Positions 7,723 through 15,994 are shown, counted from the stretch's first letter. The stretch is 64,000 bases of DNA from Pseudopedobacter sp965218985 (GCA_965218985.1 CBDCMP010000007.1:1054001-1118000); one strand, 5' to 3'. Notes: generated by a model not told the origin, from the sequence alone. Made by a program: numbers and translations.

Positions 7723-8482
7723 ATGAGAGCACAATATTTTAAACATCGTCATTGGGCTGATTTTTCCCAAGACACCAACGATATAGGCCGCCCCCTTGTT
7801 TTGGCCAAAAGATAACGAAGACAATCATTTCTTATATAGGCTATATGATAAGCAGGAAGCAGAGTTTCCTGCTTTTTATCAATACCATCTCGATTATTTT
7901 CTAAAGCTTTATCCTGATGCGAACGAAAAAGAGTTCTTTACTCACGTTTGGGAAATAATTGACGATGCCACCGCCGAACTGAAAGTGAAAAACCGCTACA
8001 CTTCCAGGCACGCAATGGAGTTCAGAAATAAGCAGCATTTAAAAAGTTTCTTAGCCTATCTTAAAACCATTGATCAATGGAACACAGGCCGAACTAAAGA
8101 TGAAATCATTGCAGATAAAGAGGGTGAAATCAGAAGCTTGAAAGAGCAAAATGCCGAGCTGAAAGAAGAACTTAAAGCTGCAAGGAAATTAGAAACCGAA
8201 GACTTTATAAATATCCAAGAGGGCTATCTTTTGACCGTGGTTGACCTCGCAAAGAAGATGCAGGGCTTAGAATTAAATGGTAAGGAACTTGTATTTTCAC
8301 AAACACAAACTGTCTGGACAAAGATGATCTGTAAGAATTTCAGGCATGGCAATAAGGAAATTAAATTTGAAACCATACGGCGATATTTCCCCGGCAACCC
8401 TGATGAACCCAGCGGCAGGTCAGCCGCAGTTCCCACTAAATCACAGCTTTTCCAAATAGTTGAAGCGAAAAAGCGAAGCTGA
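7723..8482 (+). pseudogene. Element-borne coiled-coil protein, probably frameshifted near its N-terminus
   Basis: Reading from ATG 7723 gives MRAQYFKHRHWADFSQ and stops after 30 residues (about 7815). The main frame (to 8482, 228 aa) opens only at TTG 7796 just after a stop at 7784. Joining the frames at the CCCCC/TTTT stretch near 7791-7802 gives a continuous protein ...DIGRPL-FWPKDNEDNHF..., so one inserted base is the simplest reading. The protein has an acidic helical N-half, a coiled coil (about residues 100-140 of the main frame) and a basic C-terminus with RRYFPGNPDEPSGRS. I do not recognise the family; it occupies the position of regulatory genes in such elements. Expression from TTG 7796 cannot be excluded. 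Confidence 0.5.
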
Positions 8483-8495
8483 TATAGCTCGCTTT
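8471..8495 (+). terminator. Imperfect hairpin at the end of the 7723 gene
   Basis: AAGCGAAGCT and AGCTCGCTTT pair with a one-base bulge around GATAT, overlapping the stop codon and followed by a T-rich run. It may end the regulatory transcript before the HTH genes. Confidence 0.35.
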
Positions 8496-8589
8496 CTTGC
8501 TTAGCCCCTTTGTTTGATACCATCTATCGTTTTATTGATAATGAGCTAATTGCGTGGCATTTCAACTTAACTCAAACCACTCCAATTTA

Positions 8590-8609
8590 ACCACGCGAAT
8601 CTGCGTGGT
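8590..8609. promoter_or_regulatory. Inverted repeat upstream of the first HTH gene
   Basis: ACCACGC and GCGTGGT (7-bp arms, 6-base spacer) lie 49 bases before the ATG at 8658. A related half, GCGTGGCA, occurs at about 8552. This may be an operator for one of the HTH proteins. Confidence 0.35.
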
Positions 8610-8657
8610 AACGAAAAAGTGCATTTTCACTATTCCTTTGAACAAAAATCAAACGCT

Positions 8658-8927
8658 ATGGAAATATTCAGCACAAACGCCCTAAGCCAATGCATACGTG
8701 AGGCAGTCAGGGCAGAACTACAGGAACACTTTAAAACAGGCGGCAGCCAGCCGCAAAATTCGGAAAAACTTTTATCCAAGCAAGACCTTGCCGCCGAACT
8801 CGGCGTGTCATTGGTAACGCTTACCGATTGGATGAAAAAAGGCTTACCCTATTTGCGTCTGCATAAACGGGTGTACTTCAAAAAAAGCGAAGTACTCAAT
8901 GCCATGCAACAAACTATCAAAGATTAA
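8658..8927 (+). CDS. Excisionase-like helix-turn-helix protein
   Basis: An 89-aa protein from ATG 8658, chosen over a GTG 39 bases upstream. The C-terminal half is an HTH_17/MerR-like winged helix, with LSKQDLAAELGVSLVTLTDWMKKGLPYLRLHKRVYF, as in excisionases that bend DNA during element excision. The stop codon lies 14 bases before the next HTH gene and the two appear co-transcribed. Confidence 0.8.
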   Translation: MEIFSTNALSQCIREAVRAELQEHFKTGGSQPQNSEKLLSKQDLAAELGVSLVTLTDWMKKGLPYLRLHKRVYFKKSEVLNAMQQTIKD

Positions 8928-8928
8928 A

Positions 8929-8934
8929 AGGAGG
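8929..8934 (+). promoter_or_regulatory. Strong Shine-Dalgarno AGGAGG
   Basis: A full anti-16S match 7 bases before the ATG at 8942. Most genes in this window lack such a site, which suggests foreign origin or high translation of this protein. Confidence 0.6.
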
Positions 8935-8941
8935 ATCACAG

Positions 8942-9202
8942 ATGAATGTGGAATTGGTCACGAAAGAGGATTTAAGGAGGTTGGAGAATTTATTGAACGA
9001 GATCAAACAGATTGTTCAGCCGGGACAGAGCCAGCCTAAAAAATGGCTAAAAAGCAGCGAGGTTAGGAAGATGCTGAATATATCACCAGGCACCTTACAG
9101 AACCTACGGATCAACGGTACGTTACGCTTTACCAAAATGGGTAGCATTATATATTACAAGTTAGAGGACATCAACAAGATTTTGGAGGAGAACGGGCAAT
9201 GA
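8942..9202 (+). CDS. Second excisionase-like HTH protein
   Basis: An 86-aa protein with an N-terminal helix (about 1-30) and an HTH_17-type domain, WLKSSEVRKMLNISPGTLQNLRINGTLRF. It has a perfect AGGAGG (8929-8934) 7 bases before the ATG, unusually strong for a Bacteroidota gene. Its last codon and stop overlap the next gene (ATGA). Tandem HTH genes at this position are typical of Bacteroides mobilizable elements, where they control excision and mobilisation. Confidence 0.8.
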   Translation: MNVELVTKEDLRRLENLLNEIKQIVQPGQSQPKKWLKSSEVRKMLNISPGTLQNLRINGTLRFTKMGSIIYYKLEDINKILEENGQ

Positions 9203-9513
9203 TTATCACAAAAGAATTAAATAGCTACAGCAGCCTTGTTAAGCGCATGGGAAATGATAAGCGGGTACTGGCAACGCACGTTAGCCTGTTCACCGCTTTG
9301 TTTATTTTTTGGCAGCGGGATGGCTTTGTTAGCCCCTTTGCTATCACCCGAAAGACGGTAATGGTGTTTTCAAAAATTGCATCCATTGCCACCTATCACA
9401 AGTGCATCAGGGAACTGGACGAGTACGGCTATATCCGTTATCAGCCATCTTTTCACCCTGCAAAAGGCAGCTTGATTTATTGGCCGGATGGCCTAAAAGC
9501 CACGGGCTTTTAG
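9199..9513 (+). CDS. Small winged-helix-like element protein
   Basis: A 104-aa protein overlapping the previous gene by ATGA (9199-9202). The pattern FITRKTVM-like (ITRKTVMVFSKIASIATYHKCIRELDEYGYIRYQPSF) resembles a winged helix that senses or binds DNA, and related small proteins accompany mobilisation genes in Bacteroidota elements. Cationic with no signal peptide. The exact role is unknown; regulation of replication or mobilisation is likely from its place between the HTH pair and the candidate oriT. Confidence 0.6.
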   Translation: MIITKELNSYSSLVKRMGNDKRVLATHVSLFTALFIFWQRDGFVSPFAITRKTVMVFSKIASIATYHKCIRELDEYGYIRYQPSFHPAKGSLIYWPDGLKATGF

Positions 9514-9707
9514 GCTGTTTGAGATAAACAGATATACCGACTATTCCCGCTTGCGGGGATAGCGGTTTTTTATCCGCTTGTAAGGAGCAAGTTTGTGTTT
9601 TTGTTGCCACAAAAACATCCCGGATGCCTACGGCACCGGGCAAACTTGCCTTTTGCGCCCGATGGTTGCAAAAGGGAAAAATGAAAAAAAGAGTAAAGAG
9701 TTAACCG
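9514..9707. other. Candidate origin of transfer (oriT)
   Basis: This non-coding gap directly precedes mobC/mobA. It contains GCAAGTTTG (9587-9595) and its reverse complement CAAACTTGC (9641-9649), a smaller hairpin AGCGG/CCGCT (9561-9578), and a GC-rich core CCCGG...CCGGG between the long arms. Inverted repeats just upstream of relaxase genes are the standard oriT layout. The nick site is not identifiable by eye. Confidence 0.45.
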
Positions 9708-10112
9708 ATGGAAGCAACAGTAAAGACAACTAACAAACAACAGGTAACCCAGCCCAAAAACAAAGGTGGCGCACCAAAGAAAAGGGTTAAACGAGAGTTG
9801 ATAATTCGCATCAGGATGACAGCGACCGAACGCTTTTATATCGATAGTAAAGCCAAGGCCGCAGGCATGCGGTCAAGTAGTTGGATAAGGGCAGCAGCCA
9901 AAAGCGCTAAGGTGGTTCCTCGATTAACAAACGATGAGCGGCGCATCCTTTGGATGCTTGCCGAGCTTGCCAATAACCTGAATCAATTAACAAAGCTTGC
10001 GCATCAACTTGGACTACTAACGGTAGTGAGGGATTGCAGTAAAATTTTGAACGAGATAGATATTACTTTAAAACATCTCAATAACAATGATAGGGAAAGT
10101 GATAACGGGTAG
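9708..10112 (+). CDS. mobC: MobC-family mobilisation accessory protein
   Basis: A 134-aa basic protein. A low-complexity N-terminus with GGAPKKRVKRE leads into a ribbon-helix-helix-like strand LIIRIRMTATERFYIDSKAKAAG, then RSSSWIRAAA and the NNLNQLTKLAHQ helix typical of bacterial mobilisation proteins (PF05713). MobC proteins bind oriT and help the relaxase open the strands. It overlaps the relaxase gene by 26 bases. Confidence 0.85.
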   Translation: MEATVKTTNKQQVTQPKNKGGAPKKRVKRELIIRIRMTATERFYIDSKAKAAGMRSSSWIRAAAKSAKVVPRLTNDERRILWMLAELANNLNQLTKLAHQLGLLTVVRDCSKILNEIDITLKHLNNNDRESDNG

Positions 10113-11073
10113 AAGCTTTGGCGGGTGCATACGCTATGTGCTACAAAAAAATGATGCGGTGATATTGGATGCCGCAGGCGTAAGAATGCAGCAGGTTAAC
10201 CAGATCATCAACGATTTTAACCTGCAACGAAAGTACAATCCCAATTTAGGAAAAGCAGTCGGTCATATTGCTTTAAACTGGAGCGTAAACGATGCCGCTA
10301 AGTTGAACGATGAGGTAATGGTGATATTGGCGAAAGAGTATCTGCAAAAAATGAAGATACAGGACACGCAGTACCTGATTGTTAAACACCGGGATAAAGA
10401 GCACCCACATATTCATATAGTTTACAACCGGGTGAGCAACAATGGCAAAACGATATCCGATAACTTTCAAAAGCAACGGAATGTACAGGTAGCGAAAGAA
10501 TTAACCTTAAAACATGGTCTTTATATATCACCGGGTAAGGAAAAAGTCAACCGCCAACAGCTAAAAGGTGAGGATAAGGTCAAATATGAATTATTTGATG
10601 CCATGAGGGCGGCCAGCAAAAAAGTAAAAAATATCAATGAGCTAAAGCAGGTATTGGCTAAACAGGGCATTGTTACTCACTTAAAATACAAAAGTGGCAA
10701 TACAGAAGTGCAGGGCATTAGTTTCAGCAAAGGTGAATACAAATTTAAGGGTTCAGACATCGACCGTAGTTTGAGTTATGCAAAGCTAAGCCAGGCAATA
10801 GAGCAGCAGCAGGTTAAACCGGAAAAGAGCTTGGCAGAACAGTTAAGGGAAGTAATGGAAAACGCAAAGCAGGAAAGAGAAAGTCAGGACAAGACTGAAC
10901 AAACCACTTATTTAAAGCCGGAGCCGGAAACCCACTATTTGAGGCAATCGCTATCAGCAGGAGCAGATTTATTAGGTGACTTACTTGGCAATATAGCCGA
11001 CGATGATGATAGCCCGGAAAGAAAGCGTCGAAAGAAAAATGAACAACAACAAAGCAGAGGAATATCAAGATGA
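10087..11073 (+). CDS. mobA: MobA-type relaxase
   Basis: A 328-aa relaxase/mobilisation nuclease (PF03432-like). The histidine triad is in KEHPHIHIVYNRV (H106, H108, H110), and the start MIGKVITGRSFGGCIRYVL contains the candidate catalytic Tyr17. It nicks oriT and pilots the strand into a recipient. The C-terminus (about 240-328) is charged and low in complexity. It overlaps mobC by 26 bases and the next gene by ATGA, so all three form one transcript. Confidence 0.9.
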   Translation: MIGKVITGRSFGGCIRYVLQKNDAVILDAAGVRMQQVNQIINDFNLQRKYNPNLGKAVGHIALNWSVNDAAKLNDEVMVILAKEYLQKMKIQDTQYLIVKHRDKEHPHIHIVYNRVSNNGKTISDNFQKQRNVQVAKELTLKHGLYISPGKEKVNRQQLKGEDKVKYELFDAMRAASKKVKNINELKQVLAKQGIVTHLKYKSGNTEVQGISFSKGEYKFKGSDIDRSLSYAKLSQAIEQQQVKPEKSLAEQLREVMENAKQERESQDKTEQTTYLKPEPETHYLRQSLSAGADLLGDLLGNIADDDDSPERKRRKKNEQQQSRGISR

Positions 11074-11594
11074 AAGAAATAGATGAATTAAACCAAAGAA
11101 TGGATGGCAACGACGAGATTGTAGACAATCTTGTGAAAAAGAATACCGAAATGGAAAAGAAGGTAACAAGAATTACCGAAAATCCCGTTCCTGATTATTC
11201 AGTTGCGATAAATACTATACTTGCCGAAGTAAAGGAAATTAAGCAGAATATCAAACAGAGTGAGGAATTGGCCTTGCTTAAACAGATCTATGAAAGATTG
11301 AGCAAAGTGCCAACGTCTGCCACTAAACAACTACGCATTATATTGTTCCCCGAAACCAATCAGGGCCAATATTATAAAATCGTATTTGGCAGGCTAATTC
11401 CCTGGGGTATATGCTTAGTAATTATAACCTACTTATATTCTTTAGGCGGCAGAGCAATTGATGCATACGGTCAGCATAGGCGAAGCGAAAAATCAGCCCA
11501 TTATCAAAGGGCATGGATTTACTTAAAGCAAATTGCAAAAAGAAGAACTTTATCAGCTATGGATAGTGCTTATTCCAAAACCGAAAATAAATGA
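11070..11594 (+). CDS. Coiled-coil membrane protein of the mobilisation operon
   Basis: A 174-aa protein overlapping mobA by four bases. It has an N-terminal coiled coil (about 1-85, including VDNLVKKNTEMEKKVTRI) and one transmembrane segment around IPWGICLVIITYLYSLGG (about residues 110-127), then a basic tail. It probably anchors or couples the relaxosome to a membrane transfer complex, a role inferred from context. No catalytic motif is visible. Confidence 0.65.
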   Translation: MKEIDELNQRMDGNDEIVDNLVKKNTEMEKKVTRITENPVPDYSVAINTILAEVKEIKQNIKQSEELALLKQIYERLSKVPTSATKQLRIILFPETNQGQYYKIVFGRLIPWGICLVIITYLYSLGGRAIDAYGQHRRSEKSAHYQRAWIYLKQIAKRRTLSAMDSAYSKTENK

Positions 11595-12076
11595 TTCTTC
11601 CATTTAAACCATACAGCTTCAGCAGGCGACCTCATTGCACCTCGCGCTATCGCGCCGGGTTTCACTGCGCCGTCAGCCTCGCTGCCGCTGGCAGGAGTGA
11701 AATTCGTTCCTCATAACACACCTGTCTTTCCCACCACTCAAATATTACAATTCCATTTCACCGCGTCCGGCAAAGTTACCGCCCGGCGGGTGAAACGTAA
11801 AGGCTATACAAGCGAAGCATTTTAATTTGTTTTTTAGCGGTGCTTCGGCCTTGACATTTCACCCGCCTTGCGCTTTTGGTGCCTAAGCGTTGAAAATGGG
11901 ATATAACGTTAAATCCTATAAATCACAATAATTTATTACAAACGTTATAGTAGCTACATAAAGATAATTGTAACTTTGATAGCAGATCATTTCGAGATTT
12001 TAACAAAGCGCTTATTTAAATAAAAAAAATGCTTTCGATATATTCGATATATTTTTAACCTAATCATATCATCGCC
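11595..12076. other. GC-rich structured intergenic region
   Basis: A 480-base gene-free region. The first part is clearly more GC-rich than its neighbours and includes CGCGCTATCGCG-type hairpins. GGCGGGTGAAA (11785-11795) and TTTCACCCGCC (11857-11867) form an 11-bp inverted repeat 61 bases apart. The AT-rich right end contains TAACTTTG (11971-11978), a -7 box candidate for the cargo gene at 12077. Confidence 0.4.
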
Positions 12077-14866
12077 ATGAATTTTTTTATTGATCAGAAT
12101 CAATTACCTGAACAACAAATTGAAGACGGATTTGGACCTGTAACAGGTAATCTTACAAATCAGTTTAAGGTGACTTCTGAATTTCAATTGACCAACATTT
12201 CGAAGGCTTTTGCATGCCAAGACAGTCTAATGATAGTTCAACAATCGACGGCAGATGATTCGTTGGTAAATGTAATCTTAAAACCCATTAAAAGTTTACA
12301 GATTCCTTTTCAAATAAAATATTTTATCTATCGCGGTTTATCAAAAAGCAGCTTCATTGTAGATTCAGTTATAAAACCCGCGGATAGTGAAAATCTATCT
12401 GAATTCATTAGCACTTTTTGGAATAACTGGAATAATTACAAGTCTGTTACAAACCAACCCTCTCTGCCTGATCCCGAACCAGGGAGCATTGGCTATAATA
12501 ATTCTCTTTTAGGTACTTTGAATTTAGATAATATTTATGATAACTCACAGGAAGATACTTGGGGCATAGTTGTAAAAGAAGGAATGTGGCTTGGCGATTT
12601 TTCAACTAACAATAAAATTGGATTTGAAGTTATATTAGAAACCCAAAACTTATCTTTCAACCTTGATTATTTAAGAGCTGAAAATCAACAAATTGATGTA
12701 GCAGGCTTATCCGGCCTAGAACTGAAAGCAAAAAGAGAACAGTTACTTTCTTACATAGACCCTGCGACTTTTTTCGGGCTACATTATAGTCAGGGAGTCA
12801 ATGTCGTTAGTTATGAATCCGGCACTAAATTAATTACGAAAAAAAAACAAGATGAGTTATATAATCTTCTGCTCATTAACTTTGCTACTAAAAATTGTGT
12901 CTATTTAGACATTAGAAGTGAACAGGGACTATCCTATAATTTTTACAATAATTACCAAGATGACAACGGCAACAACATTAAATTAGGAGAGGGCTTGATT
13001 TCGCCAGCAGAACAAGTCTATAGTTTAAATGAATGGCCAATTATGGTTATCAATAACCCGCAGGAATCGGCGATAGCTAACAATATAATTAAAGTTAATC
13101 TCAGGATAGACGACAATCTCAAGCCAATCCTTTATTTTGAGGACACAAGTATCTTAGGAAATAGCAATAACGCATGCTTTATAGATGAAAATAGTTTGTT
13201 AAATGGAACAGATACAGAATGGAGCAATACGCTAAGTTTTATTTACCCTAATATAGGAGCAGAGAGTACCAAAAACAATATACCATATTATATTAAACTA
13301 TATTATTTCCGTCAAGCATTGAATCCCGACTCTCCAGTTACTGTACTAAAGAAAGCAAGTGGATTAGATAATCTATTTGGTTCACTGGACATGAATCGTT
13401 TGGGTGATATAAATTATGCTTTTCAACGGTCCGAAGACCCCTCTCCAAATTTTATAAATGGCCAAGTGTCTTCAGGTGAACTATTTGGACATGTAGCAAA
13501 TCGTGGAGCACAGTATGATAGTACGAATGTGGCTTTCTATACGAATGCGTTGTTTGCCAATCAAAGCAGCGGAAAGTTTTACATTGGCAATAATAATACA
13601 AATATGTTAACCGGAATAAGTCTCGACGGAAGTGCTAATCAGCTTTCATTTCTATCAAAAGACATCGGGATTAATGCAATATTTATCCAAGATACCGACA
13701 TCACGTTATCCGATCAAGAAGTAAAAATACTGGACGCGTTCGCATATCGAGGCACGCCATCCTCTGTTGAAAGCTTTTTCTTATTATATTTAACTATAAC
13801 AGAACTCCAAACGTTAAAGGCTACGATCGGTTTAAGTGATCTGCACCCGAGATACATTGTCTTTGAGGAGATTTCCCCAACTTCTTTTGTAGCCGAAAGC
13901 ATCCCTGAATTTAGCAAATACAAGCTAAAGATACAGGGTTTGGATACTAATGGTAATAGCACGATTATTTCACCTTCCAGTGATGTTATTGTTTATACTA
14001 CAAGAGGTTTCATTTTCTCTTCGGCGGCATCTGCTGCAGGTGTTTCCGAGAACCAGCTTGCAAACAATGTGATATATGATATTGATGAAAACGGAGACTA
14101 CCCTGATTTACCAGATTCATCTCCTAATTTCACTGATGCAAGTTTGGATACACCATCAGACCCATTTGATCCAAGTACTCAACTCAGAAAAATTGCATTT
14201 ACTGCACCCAGAATTGGGACAAACGAAGACATGGACAGTAATCCGAATAGTGTTTATGCAAATCCATCGGGGATACCAAATTACAATGAAAAATGGGCGA
14301 AAATGTCAGACAACGACCTTTTCGATAAGATGACTTTTCTTATGCATTTTTTTACGACTGCTGACGAAGATATGCGTGGAGTTGAAGATAAGATGATTGC
14401 AAGGTTTAGAAATCGAATTGGTGGCACATTCTCTGATCCAGTATTAGACACCAGTTTGACAAATAGCGCTCAAACTGGAGATTTTCTAAGATCTTTAGCT
14501 CTAAAAATCGATACTGCGCTAAAAGCTAATAACGGAGACATAAACAAAGTAGGCCCTTTCGAAGTTGCGAGACCTGTGTATATTCTAAATTCTTATAATT
14601 TAACTCATGGGTTAGGTATAATAATCCATGATACGGAATCCGCAGAAGTCTATTTGGAAAATGGAAGTTTTAGTATTGAGCCTAATGGAAAGTGGCAGCT
14701 AACTGTAACTATGATTGTTTATGATCATTTCGGCCTTGACAAACCGGATGTTTTAAAATTTCCTTTGGCTAGCAATTTCGCTGCATGGTGGACTTTACAA
14801 CACAAAAGAGGATATAAACCTTTTATAACCAAAGGAACAATCAGATATCAAATGCATATTAAATAA
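12077..14866 (+). CDS. 929-aa cargo protein with DUF3289-like C-terminal domain
   Basis: A large acidic protein without signal peptide or transmembrane segment. The first 700 residues match nothing I recognise and are rich in Asn, Ser and aromatic residues, with strand-like segments. The last 180 residues (about 750-929) resemble DUF3289: EDKMIARFRNRIGGTFSDP, the GLGIIIHDTESAEVYLENG strand, YDHFGLDKPDV and FAAWWTLQHKRGYKPFI. DUF3289 occurs in uncharacterised bacterial proteins, and I recall associations with secreted or toxin-like proteins, but its activity is unknown to me. Six bases downstream is a small lipoprotein gene. The pair, carried as element cargo, has the layout of an effector and protector, which is inference. 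Confidence 0.6.
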   Translation: MNFFIDQNQLPEQQIEDGFGPVTGNLTNQFKVTSEFQLTNISKAFACQDSLMIVQQSTADDSLVNVILKPIKSLQIPFQIKYFIYRGLSKSSFIVDSVIKPADSENLSEFISTFWNNWNNYKSVTNQPSLPDPEPGSIGYNNSLLGTLNLDNIYDNSQEDTWGIVVKEGMWLGDFSTNNKIGFEVILETQNLSFNLDYLRAENQQIDVAGLSGLELKAKREQLLSYIDPATFFGLHYSQGVNVVSYESGTKLITKKKQDELYNLLLINFATKNCVYLDIRSEQGLSYNFYNNYQDDNGNNIKLGEGLISPAEQVYSLNEWPIMVINNPQESAIANNIIKVNLRIDDNLKPILYFEDTSILGNSNNACFIDENSLLNGTDTEWSNTLSFIYPNIGAESTKNNIPYYIKLYYFRQALNPDSPVTVLKKASGLDNLFGSLDMNRLGDINYAFQRSEDPSPNFINGQVSSGELFGHVANRGAQYDSTNVAFYTNALFANQSSGKFYIGNNNTNMLTGISLDGSANQLSFLSKDIGINAIFIQDTDITLSDQEVKILDAFAYRGTPSSVESFFLLYLTITELQTLKATIGLSDLHPRYIVFEEISPTSFVAESIPEFSKYKLKIQGLDTNGNSTIISPSSDVIVYTTRGFIFSSAASAAGVSENQLANNVIYDIDENGDYPDLPDSSPNFTDASLDTPSDPFDPSTQLRKIAFTAPRIGTNEDMDSNPNSVYANPSGIPNYNEKWAKMSDNDLFDKMTFLMHFFTTADEDMRGVEDKMIARFRNRIGGTFSDPVLDTSLTNSAQTGDFLRSLALKIDTALKANNGDINKVGPFEVARPVYILNSYNLTHGLGIIIHDTESAEVYLENGSFSIEPNGKWQLTVTMIVYDHFGLDKPDVLKFPLASNFAAWWTLQHKRGYKPFITKGTIRYQMHIK

Positions 14867-14872
14867 TTATAT

Positions 14873-15422
14873 ATGATTAAAGACGACATCAAAATATGGG
14901 GTTTGCTTTTAACAGTGTTTACATTATTGAGTTGCAATCCTGCAATGGTAATAACCCCAGTTGCAGATTTAAGCGATGAATCGCTAAACGCTGCAGTAAC
15001 CTCTAAGGGTGATGTGTTCCTTGTAAAAAATTACAAAGACGACTCAGAGCATAACGACGAGCTTTATAATTACAGCAAAAAGAGATGGTTGAAATATTCA
15101 GCAACCTTTAAAAAATATAAAGTTGAATTTTATAAAGAGTCAAAATTCATTAAAAAATCTTAACGACGAGCTTTATAATTACAGCAAAAAGAGATGGTTG
15201 AAATATTCAGCAACCTTTAAAAAATATAAAGTTGAATTTTATAAAGAGTCAAAATTCATTAATCTTAAGAGCATTCACAATGTAAATAGTTTCAATGATT
15301 ACCGGATAATAGACAGCCTTAACAAGGCAGAGTTCATAAGGTACCGATTTGCAGATAAAACGGTAATTATGGAAAAGATTAGAGGTGGGCAAATTTTTCT
15401 TTCCTTGAAGAAGAAAATTTAA
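14873..15422 (+). pseudogene. Small lipoprotein gene disrupted by a 109-bp tandem duplication
   Basis: Translation from ATG 14873 gives a lipoprotein signal (LLLTVFTLLSCNPA, lipobox LSC at about residues 21-23) and runs to a stop at 15163. A 102-bp segment (15052-15153) is repeated almost at once (15161-15262). The shift between copies is 109 bases, not a multiple of three, so the native frame, which continues NLKSIHNVNSFNDYRI..., is lost after copy 1 but readable from copy 2 to 15422. Removing one copy restores a protein of about 145 aa. It follows the DUF3289-like gene by six bases and would sit in the membrane, as an immunity lipoprotein might. Confidence 0.75.
15052..15262 (+). repeat. 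Direct tandem repeat, two 102-bp copies
   Basis: 15052-15153 and 15161-15262 are identical from TAACGACGAG to ATTCATTAA, with seven bases between. The junction AAAAAATCTTA versus AATCTTA after copy 2 suggests a 105-bp duplication plus four extra A; the four bases cause the frame loss. Confidence 0.9.
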
Positions 15423-15659
15423 TTTTAATGCATTTCTGCCAAGTCAAGCGTTTTATTATCAATTATGAATATAACCGGCTTTTTTCTTTAATCAACCCCA
15501 TATATAATAATGAAATATTATATGTGGGACAGCTGGGGATAGCTGCTATAAGCATTTCTATTTTAATAAAATACCCTTTAAGAATTTGGAAAATTCAGGA
15601 GATTTTGTACTTTTATACAGTAAGATTTGTAATTATATCTGCATCAAAAAATGGTTAGT

Positions 15660-15672
15660 AATTCGGTGCGTA
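15660..15672. promoter_or_regulatory. Arm-type site at the right end of element A
   Basis: AATTCGGTGCGTA is identical to the left-end arms at 5708-5720 and lies 58 bases left of the second att core. Confidence 0.6.
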
Positions 15673-15729
15673 GTACATCAACAACCATATAAAGTATTGT
15701 AAGTCAATTGGGTTTCAATCGTGTTCGAT

Positions 15730-15761
15730 TCCCCTACGGGCTACAAAAAACAATACCAAAA
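15730..15761. repeat. Attachment site between elements A and B (att core, copy 2)
   Basis: A 32-bp match to 5584-5615. Preceded by GTTCGAT it reads as a tRNA T-loop and acceptor 3' end (GTTCGATTCCCCTACGGGCT), without the tRNA 5' part. Confidence 0.75.
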
Positions 15762-15772
15762 AAGCTTAAAAT

Positions 15773-15802
15773 CCTGCAAATCAAATGATTGCAGGCTTTT
15801 TT
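15773..15802 (+). terminator. Terminator beside att copy 2
   Basis: CCTGCAA (15773-15779) and TTGCAGG (15789-15795) with a following T-run, homologous to the hairpin at 5626-5656. Confidence 0.65.
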
Positions 15803-15853
15803 GTTGGGGTCAAATTGCCAAAATATGCATCAATTCGCAATATAAAAGTGCGT

Positions 15854-15896
15854 AATTCGGTGCGTCACCAAGGCAATAAAAATTACGCACCGAATT
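15854..15896. promoter_or_regulatory. Inverted arm-type sites of element B
   Basis: AATTCGGTGCGT (15854-15865) and ACGCACCGAATT (15885-15896) mirror the pair at 5708-5749 at a similar distance from the core. Confidence 0.6.
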
Positions 15897-15922
15897 TATC
15901 ATAACAAACTGTGATACAATAT

Positions 15923-15971
15923 GTTCAATAGATGAACATCTTGAATTTCTCTTTCTGCAATGCTATTTTTG
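15923..15971 (+). promoter_or_regulatory. Integrase B promoter with conserved inverted repeat
   Basis: GTTCA-N5-TGAAC (15923-15937), TTG (15941-15943), a 20-base spacer and TATTTTTG (15964-15971), the same layout as 5776-5824. The conservation of arms and spacing between otherwise diverged sequences supports function. Confidence 0.55.
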
Positions 15972-15994
15972 TTTAACTCTTTAATGGTAACATT

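Larger units (their letters stand above)
5584..15729. mobile_element. Mobilizable integrative element A (about 10.1 kb)
   Basis: The element is bounded by two identical 32-bp copies of a core starting TCCCCTACGGGCTACAAAA (5584-5615 and 15730-15761). The 13-bp sequence AATTCGGTGCGTA occurs inside both ends (5708-5720 and 15660-15672), as expected for integrase arm sites. Contents in order: integrase (amber stop), ORF6N regulator, an unidentified protein, two HTH proteins, a winged-helix-like protein, candidate oriT, MobC, MobA, a coiled-coil membrane protein, then cargo (DUF3289-like protein and a broken lipoprotein). It has relaxase genes but no transfer apparatus, so it would need a helper conjugative element. 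Confidence 0.8.

Noticed and set aside
8224..8523. 99-codon minus-strand frame
   Set aside because: It is antisense to the coding frame ending at 8482, with no recognisable protein features.
15428..15658. 76-codon open frame at the right end of element A
   Set aside because: It has a hydrophobic stretch but no start context, and lies in AT-rich sequence running into the arm site. No family resemblance was seen.
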